A stretch of DNA of 64,000 bases from Planctomycetota bacterium (GTDB taxonomy: Bacteria > Planctomycetota > UBA1135 > UBA2386), in NCBI GenBank assembly GCA_028281765.1, contig JANQJF010000063.1:1-64000 (forward strand), read 5' to 3'. Below are positions 24,511 to 31,880 of this stretch, piece by piece. The notes under the pieces were generated by a model. That model made no database searches, was not told where the DNA came from, and worked only from the letters and a program-made list of their open reading frames with translations. Every line of letters starts with the position of its first letter. Position 1 is the stretch's first letter. Position numbers and translations under genes: made by a program.

Positions 24511-25641
24511 CTACCCCGCCATCTCCGCCGGCCGCGCGCCCGCACGCACCAGCTCCAACACCTCACGGTGTGCCGCCGCCAAGCGTCCCGCGACGCGGCC
24601 GCCATGCGCGGCTTCTTCGATCGCGGCGTCGGCGCGGGCTTCCAAGCCCGACTCCATCGCGCGGTCGTGAACGTCCGCGACCGCGACGATCGCTGCCATG
24701 AGTTCGGTGTCGGGCGTGAACAGGCCGTCGAGTGCGTTGTCGTCCACCGGTTCGTGATGCCAGCGGGCGACGAGCATCGCGCGCATGGACATCGAGTCGA
24801 CGTCGACCTCGAAAAAGCGCAGGAAGCCGCGGTCCTCGTGCCCCTCGGTGCCGCCGCTCAGCCTGCCGACGTCGTGGAACAACGCGGCCACGCCCAGCTC
24901 GACCAGCAGTTCGCTCGGCAGGCCGATGCGCCGCCCGATCAGGATCGAGTGCACCGCGACGGTCGCGCCGTGTCGCACGAGCGACGGGTCTTCGGTCTGC
25001 ATCTCGGCCAGCAGAGCGATCAGATCGGGGCGCACGAGCACGGCGTCCGCGACGCTCTTGACGATGCGCTTGGCCAGGCGCGGGTTGCCGAGACCGGCGT
25101 CCCCCACCTGGTCGAGCAGGAGTTTCGCCACGTAGACCGAGCTCAGGTCGCTGGCTTCCGCCGCATCGCTCCCCGGCCGACCCAGTCCGAACATGCCGCC
25201 AGCGTGGTCGTCCCGATCGAGAACGCGCACCCGCTCGGCGCCGTTCTCGGAGAGCTGACGTCGGATCTCCGAGACGCACACGTCCTCGGCCGCGAGTTGA
25301 CGCACCGCCGACGACAGCTCCGCGAGCGTCGCATTCGGCTCGAAGATCACGCCACCGACTTCGCTGGCCTGCAGCATTGCGAGGATGGTCTCGACGGCGA
25401 CGAAGCTCTGGGACTCGAGTCCCGCGCGCATGCCGCACAGATACAGAGCGCTGCCGCGGACGTCGAACACGGCGTCGCGGCCGTACTCTCGGAGCCACAG
25501 AGCGAAACACCGGATCGACTCGGTGTAGAGCTCCTGCGAAGCCTCACGGCTGCAGCTCAACGCGACGTAGAAACGTCGCACCAACTCCCAGCCGGATGCA
25601 GCGCGCTTGCGAGCTTCGGCAGCGCTGCTCTGCTGTTCCAC
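24511..25641 (-). CDS. HD-domain signalling protein (HD-GYP-like)
   Basis: The 376-residue protein has a helical N-terminal sensor-like region (1-210) and a C-terminal HD domain. Visible metal-site candidates are His224 and His231, the HD pair His256-Asp257 in ALFHDVGR, His295/His296 in ARWHHEP, and the VADVHDRA segment (321-328) that matches the distal part of HD-GYP phosphodiesterases. The GYP signature itself is not intact, so cyclic-di-GMP hydrolysis is possible but not assured. It is last in an operon after the receiver gene (17-bp gap), which suggests it acts downstream of the phosphorelay. Confidence 0.7.
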   Translation of the reverse strand: MEQQSSAAEARKRAASGWELVRRFYVALSCSREASQELYTESIRCFALWLREYGRDAVFDVRGSALYLCGMRAGLESQSFVAVETILAMLQASEVGGVIFEPNATLAELSSAVRQLAAEDVCVSEIRRQLSENGAERVRVLDRDDHAGGMFGLGRPGSDAAEASDLSSVYVAKLLLDQVGDAGLGNPRLAKRIVKSVADAVLVRPDLIALLAEMQTEDPSLVRHGATVAVHSILIGRRIGLPSELLVELGVAALFHDVGRLSGGTEGHEDRGFLRFFEVDVDSMSMRAMLVARWHHEPVDDNALDGLFTPDTELMAAIVAVADVHDRAMESGLEARADAAIEEAAHGGRVAGRLAAAHREVLELVRAGARPAEMAG

Positions 25642-25658
25642 GGCCGGACGTCGTTCGA

Positions 25659-26033
25659 TCAGACTTCTTGGCCGCAGTGCTTCTCGACGAGTTCGATGAG
25701 CTCGTCGGGCTCGAACGGCTTGCGGAAGTAGTCGGCCGCGCCCATCTCAGTGCTCTTCTGGTGGCCGCGCACGTGTTCACGCGCGGTGAAGATGATCACC
25801 GGGATGTCGGACGTCTCAGGGTCGCGCTTCAAGCGAGTCAGCGTCTCCCAGCCGTCGATGCCCGGCATCATGATGTCGAGCAGGATCAGTGCAGGGCGAA
25901 AACTCTTCGCCTTGACGATGCCTTCTTCGCCGTTGACAGCGGACTCAACGCGGAATCCCGCCGCCTCCAAAACCATCTGGGTGGAGACGATGATGAGTTT
26001 CTCGTCTTCGACGATCAGAACCGTGCGTTCCAT
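25659..26033 (-). CDS. CheY-like single-domain response regulator
   Basis: This 124-residue stand-alone receiver domain has a complete active site: Glu9/Asp10 (IVEDEK), phosphoacceptor Asp53 (LLDIMMPG), Thr83 (FTARE) and Lys105 (FRKPFEP). There is no output domain, so it signals by protein contact. It lies between the histidine kinase gene (15 bp upstream) and the HD-domain gene (17 bp downstream), its likely phosphodonor and target. Confidence 0.9.
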   Translation of the reverse strand: MERTVLIVEDEKLIIVSTQMVLEAAGFRVESAVNGEEGIVKAKSFRPALILLDIMMPGIDGWETLTRLKRDPETSDIPVIIFTAREHVRGHQKSTEMGAADYFRKPFEPDELIELVEKHCGQEV

Positions 26034-26048
26034 GTCGGGGAGCCTCTT

Positions 26049-27638
26049 CTACCTCAATCCAGACGTGACCGAATTTGCGACACCAACGTGTTCACTCTCT
26101 TCTCTATCGGCATACGGGAGCACAAAAGAGAAGTGCGCTCCCTGACCGAGTTCGCTTTCGACACTCAGCTCACTGCCGTGTGCTTCGACGATGCCTCGAG
26201 CGAAGAACAGGCCGAGGCCTGCCCCCCCGTGATGTCGGGTCAATGGGTCTTCCACCTGGAAGAATTTCTCGAAAATGCGGCGTTGGTATCGGGGGTCGAT
26301 GCCCGCACCGCTGTCCCGAATCGAGAACAACGCACCGTCGTCGGCACGCGTGACCTCGACTTCGACTGTGCCACCATCCGGCGTGAACTTGATCGCGTTC
26401 TCGACGATGGCCTGCAGAGCGCGCCGCAAGTCGGCGCGATCACCCTCGACCTCGATGCCCTGATCGAATCCTCGGATCGAGAACTCGATGCCGCGGTCTT
26501 CCGCGACTGGCTCGAGCGGGGCTAGCGTGTAGACGATGAAGTCGGAGATGTCGAAAGTTTCGACATCCTGCTGATACTCCTCGGATTCGAGGTTGCCGAG
26601 GTTGATCAGCTTGTCGATCTGCTGTTCCAGACGGAGCGACTGCTCGCGGATCGACTCGACGACGCGCTGCTGCTGCTCCGTCAGGTCGCCGAGGGAGCCC
26701 TTCGACATCATCGTCGAGAAGGTCTTGATGCCCGTCAGCGGCGTGCGCAGCTCGTGCGCGACGATCGACAGATACTGGTTCTTGAGCTGGTCGGTCTTGT
26801 ACTCCGCGGTGACATCCTGCAGAACACAGAGGATGCCCGCAGAGCAATCGCGGTAGTCGGTCACGCGCGACGTGTGCACCTTGATGTAAAGCAGATCCTG
26901 CTCACTGTGGTGCGCTTCGACAGTCCGCGTGATCTCGTTGCGAGTCGACAAGGACTCGAAGTCCTCTCGAATGGCATCGATCAGATCGCCGACTGCCGGC
27001 AGCTCCGTGACCGGCCGGCCAATGGCCATGAACGACTTGATCCCGAGGAGGTCCTCGGCGACCGGGTTCATGAGCGTGATGTTCCCGTCGCAGTCCGCGA
27101 ACAGGATGCCGTCCATGATGTTGCTGATGATCGTCATCATTCGAGACAGGTCGAGGTAGAACGTCTCCTGCGACTCCTCGACGGCGAGCATCTGCTCGAG
27201 GAACCGACGTTCGAGGGCGGAGTACTGCGATCGCACACGCTGCAGTTCGCGGGCGACATCGCGCTGCTCGGATCCGAAACCGAGGACGGCGCGAACTCGC
27301 TCCACGCATTGGGCAGGACGCTCGGAGTCGAGCAGCTCCCGCGCGCCGAGACGCATCGCCTGACGAGCCGAGGACTCGTCGAAGCCTTCTGATCGACACA
27401 CGAGAACGGTGCCGCGCCCTGCCGCAGTTTCTGCGACGGACTCGACGTCGTGCTCCGGCAGGTCGAGGTCGACGACGACCAGGTCGATCGCCTCCGCGGC
27501 GAGCAGGTCGCGCGCCGCGGCACAGCCATCCGACGATTCGCATCGAAGGCCATCGCCCACCAGCCCCGAGTGGAGTTCGCGGTCTCGATCACGGCCGTGG
27601 CCGACGATCAGAACTCGTTTGCCCGTCGATGCGTTCAA
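26049..27638 (-). CDS. Sensor histidine kinase with receiver-like, PAS, HisKA and HATPase domains
   Basis: The 529-residue protein lacks membrane helices. Residues 7-120 fold like a receiver domain with Asp57/Asp59 at the phosphoacceptor position, but the N-terminal acidic pair is replaced (LIVGHGRD), so it may not be phosphorylated. A coiled coil (125-155) leads to a PAS domain (165-280), then HisKA with the phosphorylated His295 in VAHELRTPL. A HATPase_c domain follows with N-box (ENAIKF), DSGAGID and GGAGLGL motifs. A cytosolic kinase in an operon with STAS, receiver and HD genes, spaced by only 15-19 bp. Confidence 0.9.
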   Translation of the reverse strand: MNASTGKRVLIVGHGRDRDRELHSGLVGDGLRCESSDGCAAARDLLAAEAIDLVVVDLDLPEHDVESVAETAAGRGTVLVCRSEGFDESSARQAMRLGARELLDSERPAQCVERVRAVLGFGSEQRDVARELQRVRSQYSALERRFLEQMLAVEESQETFYLDLSRMMTIISNIMDGILFADCDGNITLMNPVAEDLLGIKSFMAIGRPVTELPAVGDLIDAIREDFESLSTRNEITRTVEAHHSEQDLLYIKVHTSRVTDYRDCSAGILCVLQDVTAEYKTDQLKNQYLSIVAHELRTPLTGIKTFSTMMSKGSLGDLTEQQQRVVESIREQSLRLEQQIDKLINLGNLESEEYQQDVETFDISDFIVYTLAPLEPVAEDRGIEFSIRGFDQGIEVEGDRADLRRALQAIVENAIKFTPDGGTVEVEVTRADDGALFSIRDSGAGIDPRYQRRIFEKFFQVEDPLTRHHGGAGLGLFFARGIVEAHGSELSVESELGQGAHFSFVLPYADREESEHVGVANSVTSGLR

Positions 27639-27657
27639 CGCAGCTCATCCTCCCGGA

Positions 27658-28050
27658 TCAGCTGTTGTTGCCGTTGACCGCTTCCAGCGCAGCGTCTTCG
27701 CTCTCGTAGATCGCCAAGTGCTTCGAGATCCGCATGATGTCGAAGATCTTGATGATGAACGGCTTGATGTTGCAGAGGTACAGCTTCGAGTTGCGCGAAG
27801 CCGTGACGTTGTTGGCAACGATGATCAGACCAACGCCGCAGGAGTCGATGATCTTCACGTTCTGAAGATCGAGGATAAAGTGCTCAAAGCCTTCATCGAT
27901 CTTCGCGTTCACCGTCTCCTTGAGCGACTTCTTCAAGGAGTCCGTGACGTAGAAGTTCAGACTCCTGTCGTTGAAGGAAATGATGCAAGTCTTGTCGTCC
28001 TTGAGTGCAGTAACCGACAAGCCTTCGCTCTTCTTCCCAACAATCTCCAT
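27658..28050 (-). CDS. STAS-domain protein (anti-sigma-factor antagonist type)
   Basis: The 130-residue protein has a SpoIIAA-like STAS fold with the phosphorylatable serine Ser70 in VKIIDSCGVGLI, so it could be switched by a serine kinase. A 20-residue N-terminal extension precedes the fold. It opens the operon STAS-kinase-receiver-HD, with a good GAAGGTGG ribosome binding site. Its base composition is unusual: parts are close to 47% GC, clearly below neighbouring genes, and the protein is rich in Lys, Ile and Asn. That suggests recent acquisition or special codon selection. The anti-sigma factor or kinase partner is not in the window. Confidence 0.85.
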   Translation of the reverse strand: MEIVGKKSEGLSVTALKDDKTCIISFNDRSLNFYVTDSLKKSLKETVNAKIDEGFEHFILDLQNVKIIDSCGVGLIIVANNVTASRNSKLYLCNIKPFIIKIFDIMRISKHLAIYESEDAALEAVNGNNS

Positions 28051-28168
28051 CCGATTCCACCTTCTATGGGCTGTGGACGTTCGTTGGGATTCTCTTCGGC
28101 CAGGGGCCGGCGAGAGGTTGAGGCCCTGCTCCGAAATCGAGCAATTCCCCCCAGACGGGCTCGACGGT

Positions 28169-28843
28169 TCAGTCTCGAGCCCGTGCCGCCGCGTTTTCCG
28201 CGCCGATGATGCGGCGGATCTCGTCGCTCTTCTTCAGGCCGAGCTGGTGCGCCTTGTTGGCGACGCTCGTGACGGACCGACCGATCTCACGGGCGATCTC
28301 GAGGTTCTGCTTCGTCGGATACAGCTGGCGTAGCTGCTCGATTTCTTCGCGGGTCCAGCGCGGCATCCGCGTGTTGCCGGGGCCACTGAGCATCGCGCCC
28401 TTGTCCTTGCGCAGGCACAGCTCGAGCGCCTTGCACTCGATTTCCTCGGCCGACCGCGACAGGCAGACCTCGAGATCGTCGTTCGAGCGGCCGGGATACA
28501 GCGCCTTCAGCCGTGCAGTCTCGCGCCCGGACCAAGACCCGTTTCGACGCGCGTTCCGCAGCTCGATCGAGCGCTGCCGCACCTCGTCGGGGCTCCGTCC
28601 GAGAATGACCGCCAGATCGCCGAGCTCGACGACCCCGTAACCCTGGCGCAGCACGCGATCCTGATCCGCGTTCCAGGGCCCCGTCACGCGGTCGCGCCGG
28701 AACAGCCGGTGCGCCTGGCTCCGCACGCTCGATGCGGACCGATTCAGGGTCCGCGCAATCCGCTCGACGGGAGTCTTCGGAAACAAGCCCCGCAACCGCA
28801 CCAACTCGGGGGTCGACCAACGCCCCCTCTTGAGTTCCGTCAT
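28169..28843 (-). CDS. Protein with four Myb/SANT-like DNA-binding repeats
   Basis: The 224-residue basic protein is four copies of one helical unit. Each opens with a tryptophan (Trp9, Trp57, Trp104, Trp163) in a W-x-x-x-E pattern, then L-R/K-x-L-Y/F-P, then an IA..L.RS...V..KA.+L recognition-helix pattern. This resembles Myb/SANT or SHOCT-distinct helix-turn-helix repeats such as those in phage and plasmid proteins. It probably binds DNA through tandem repeats. The start codon overlaps the stop codon of ptsI-like... in reverse order: its stop-side neighbour is free, while its ATG overlaps the TGA of the preceding phosphotransferase gene (ATGA), so the two are cotranslated. Confidence 0.65.
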   Translation of the reverse strand: MTELKRGRWSTPELVRLRGLFPKTPVERIARTLNRSASSVRSQAHRLFRRDRVTGPWNADQDRVLRQGYGVVELGDLAVILGRSPDEVRQRSIELRNARRNGSWSGRETARLKALYPGRSNDDLEVCLSRSAEEIECKALELCLRKDKGAMLSGPGNTRMPRWTREEIEQLRQLYPTKQNLEIAREIGRSVTSVANKAHQLGLKKSDEIRRIIGAENAAARARD

Positions 28844-30597
28844 CCGTTCTCACCCCGCAGGAATTCGGACCAGATCTGGTTTGCTTCGTCTTTGACCAAC
28901 TGACGGATCTCCTTGGCCTCGGTCATCTTGGCCGCCTCGGTGACGAGCTCCTCACAACGCTGCATCGTGATCGTGCGCGCGATCAGCTTGACGCGCGGCA
29001 AGAATACCGGGGTCATCGAGAGCTCACGGAACCCGAGCCCCAGCAAGAGCGGAGTGAAGTAGTGATCTCCGGCGATCTCCCCGCAGATCGATGCCGATCG
29101 GCCTGCCGCGGTCGCGGTCCGACTGATCTGATCGAGCACCCGCAGCAGCGCCGGGTGATACGGGGTGTAAAGATTCGCAACGCGTGGGTTGTCGCGATCA
29201 ACCGCGAGCAGATATTGCACGAGATCGTTCGTGCCGACGGAGACGAAGTCGACGAGCGGCATGATGTCATCCATCACGTGCACGATCGCCGGCACTTCGA
29301 TCATCGCGCCGAGCTCGATGTTCTCGTCGTGCTCCTCACCGGACCGCACCATGTCGGCGCGAATCTCGTCGACGACCTCTCGGCAACGCCGGACCTCGGC
29401 GACGCTCGTCACCATCGGTAGCAGGATGCGCGCGTGCCCGCCGGCACTCGCGCGCAGGATCGCGCGAATCTGGGTGTAGAAGAGGTCGGGCCAATCGAGA
29501 GAGATGCGCAGGCCGCGCCAACCGAGCACGGGGTTGCGCTCCTCGGGCGTGCGGAAATAGCCGAGCGGCTTGTCCCCGCCGATGTCGAGCGTGCGGAACG
29601 TCACGACCTTGTCACCGGCCCACTCGATCGCCTGCCGGTACATCTCGAACTGCTCGTCTTCGCTCGGGAACTGGCGCCGCTCCATGAACGCGAACTCGGT
29701 CCGGAACAGCCCGATCCCGGTGACGAGGTTCTGCTCGATCTGATTCAGATCCCGCGTGCCTTCGACGTTCGCGTAGAGCGAGACTTCGACGCCATCGGCC
29801 GTCTTGGACGGCAGGAACCGCACCTCGAAGACCCGGCGGTCGGTCTCTTCCTGCTCGGACTTCCGGTTCTCGTAGAGCTCGCGCTCCTCGTCCTCTGGAT
29901 TCGCGATCAGCACGCCGCTCTCGCCGTCGAGGATCACGGGAGTCCCGCTCTCGATCTTGGTCAAAACGGCTTCGACAGCCGCGAGCGCCGGGATCCCAAG
30001 CGAGCGCGCGAGGATCGCCGCGTGGGTGTACTTGCCGCCGCGCGCGGTCACGATCCCGCACAAATGCTCCCGATCGACGACTCCGGCGTCGCTCGGCAAG
30101 AACTCCTCGGCAGCGAAGATGTAGTCCTGCCCGTCGGCGATGTAGACCGAACGCTCACGCGCCATCAGTGACGCCATGACCTGGCGCCCCACGTCCCGCA
30201 GGTCCGCGGCGCGTTCGCGCATGAGGATGTCTTCCATATCCTCGAAGACCGTCTCGTAGCGCGCGATCACCTGCTGCAAGGCCCGCTCGGCGTTGACCTT
30301 GTCCTGCTCGATGACCGCCAGCATGTCGGCCTTGAGCGTCTCGTCGTGCAGCAGTGCGAGCTGCGCGTCGTAGATCTTCATCTCTCGCGCCGCGATGCTC
30401 TCCGCGAGCTCGTGGCGCAGGAACAAGATCGAGCGGGAGGCAGCCGTGATCGCCTCCGCCAGACGCTCCGACTCCGTCGCGACTTCCTCGTCTGAGACAG
30501 TACGCGACGGGATGTAGTCCATGTCACTGTGGAAACGGACCAGTGGAGCAATCGCGATCCCGGGGGCCGCAGCGATCCCTTTGAGCTTCAGGGACAT
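28840..30597 (-). CDS. ptsI: PTS enzyme I (phosphoenolpyruvate-protein phosphotransferase)
   Basis: Takes a phosphate from phosphoenolpyruvate and passes it to HPr. The 585-residue product has full enzyme I length: an N-terminal swivelling domain with the phosphorylated His192 in a GGKYTHAAILARSLGIPA motif (the usual T-S-H reads Y-T-H), then a PEP-binding barrel with GIGLFRTEFAFM, DIGGDKPLGYF, GTNDLVQYLLAVDR and the ICGEIAGD cysteine. The start at ATG 30597 gives the standard MSLKLKGIAAAPGIA N-terminus. No HPr, EIIA or sugar permease gene is nearby. Coupling to the Myb-like gene suggests a regulatory rather than transport role, which is inference. Confidence 0.9.
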   Translation of the reverse strand: MSLKLKGIAAAPGIAIAPLVRFHSDMDYIPSRTVSDEEVATESERLAEAITAASRSILFLRHELAESIAAREMKIYDAQLALLHDETLKADMLAVIEQDKVNAERALQQVIARYETVFEDMEDILMRERAADLRDVGRQVMASLMARERSVYIADGQDYIFAAEEFLPSDAGVVDREHLCGIVTARGGKYTHAAILARSLGIPALAAVEAVLTKIESGTPVILDGESGVLIANPEDEERELYENRKSEQEETDRRVFEVRFLPSKTADGVEVSLYANVEGTRDLNQIEQNLVTGIGLFRTEFAFMERRQFPSEDEQFEMYRQAIEWAGDKVVTFRTLDIGGDKPLGYFRTPEERNPVLGWRGLRISLDWPDLFYTQIRAILRASAGGHARILLPMVTSVAEVRRCREVVDEIRADMVRSGEEHDENIELGAMIEVPAIVHVMDDIMPLVDFVSVGTNDLVQYLLAVDRDNPRVANLYTPYHPALLRVLDQISRTATAAGRSASICGEIAGDHYFTPLLLGLGFRELSMTPVFLPRVKLIARTITMQRCEELVTEAAKMTEAKEIRQLVKDEANQIWSEFLRGENG

Positions 30598-30707
30598 CTG
30601 TGACTGTTTTTTCCCGGTTGTCGACGCGGAATGCAACACGCGGACTTCACGTGATGTGCCCCAGGTGCCGAAACATCGGATACGAGTCCTTGACATCGAC
30701 GACGCCG

Positions 30708-31880
30708 ATGAGTTCGCACCAACAATTCGACGAAGCCCTCGACGAGGGCGAACTGTTTGAAGCCCATCCGTCCGAAGAGCTCTTCGAGCCGACGGACGCC
30801 GGCGAGGAGTTGGACTTCGGCGAAACGTTCGAGGAGGAACTCGGACAAGAGGAGTTCCTCGAAGAGCCTCCGCCGCGGCGTTCGCGTCGCGGGCGGGGTG
30901 AACCGCAGATCGAAGACGCCTACGCCCCGGTCGCAATCGGCGGCACGGTGCTCATCCTGATCGGCGGACTGCTGCTCGCGGGGAGCATCGTCCTTGCCGG
31001 CTGGTCGGTCTCGGTCGCGGGCGAACTTCCGCAGTGGCTGGTGCACACCGGCCTCCGTCCATTCGATGTGTTCTCGATCGGCCTGGCGCTCTTGATCATC
31101 GCCGCATTGAAGCGCGGCCAGGACATGGCGACCAACCGGACAGCCATGCAGCTCGCGCCGATTCTCGACACGGTGGAGCACGTATCGTCCCAGGTCGCGG
31201 CACAAGTCGAAGCCGGAGTCGATCACGAGGAGTTCGCGCAGATCCCGGTCCTGCTGCAGCGCCTCGACGAGAAGATCACCAACCTGTCGAAGGCGACGAA
31301 GATGTACGGCAAGCCGCTCATCGACGTCGCGACGCAGATGCAGGGAGCAGCCCAGCACCTGCAGGAGATCGAGCAGTCGCTCGACAGCGTCGTCGACAAG
31401 GTCGAAACCTCGAGCGAGAAGCTCGGTCACGATCTCGGCACGCTGCTCGAGGGAGCAAAGGACGCGAGCGGCATCTTCCCGCGCGAAGAGTTCGAAGCGC
31501 TCGTCGCCGCGAGTCAACGCGCCGCGGCCGCAATTGAAGAGGTGAAGCTCGAGCTCGCGACCGCACCGGAGACGCCGAAGAACGACCCGGCCGTCGAAGG
31601 CCTGCAGCAGTCGGTCGATTCCATCCGCGGCGAGATCCAAGGGCTGGTGCAAACCGTGCGCGGCATCGCGACGGCGCCGGCATCCGCCGCCGCGCCCGCA
31701 GCCGGCGCGCCGAAGGCACAGAAGCCGGCGGCACCTGCCCCGACGCCACAGTCCACCGAAGCCCCGGCCAAGCCGGCCGGCAGCGCGGACGGCCTGGCGA
31801 ATCAGATCGCGGGTGAGCGCAAGACGAAGGGCAAGAACGTCCTCGGCGCGATCGCGAAGCTCAAGCAGATGCGCAACTAG
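30708..31880 (+). CDS. Membrane protein with acidic N-terminus and cytoplasmic coiled coil
   Basis: The 390-residue protein starts with about 65 very acidic residues. Two hydrophobic helices follow (near residues 73-98 and 113-129), then a long helical region (135-290) with heptad-like spacing (for example LLQRLDEKITNLSKATK, LQEIEQSLDSVVDKVETSSEK). An Ala/Pro-rich linker and a basic tail end the protein. No known domain is recognised. ATG 30708 is used; an in-frame ATG at 30654 would add 18 residues with a CPRC motif. Its TAG overlaps the stop of the convergent protease gene. Confidence 0.55.
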   Translation: MSSHQQFDEALDEGELFEAHPSEELFEPTDAGEELDFGETFEEELGQEEFLEEPPPRRSRRGRGEPQIEDAYAPVAIGGTVLILIGGLLLAGSIVLAGWSVSVAGELPQWLVHTGLRPFDVFSIGLALLIIAALKRGQDMATNRTAMQLAPILDTVEHVSSQVAAQVEAGVDHEEFAQIPVLLQRLDEKITNLSKATKMYGKPLIDVATQMQGAAQHLQEIEQSLDSVVDKVETSSEKLGHDLGTLLEGAKDASGIFPREEFEALVAASQRAAAAIEEVKLELATAPETPKNDPAVEGLQQSVDSIRGEIQGLVQTVRGIATAPASAAAPAAGAPKAQKPAAPAPTPQSTEAPAKPAGSADGLANQIAGERKTKGKNVLGAIAKLKQMRN

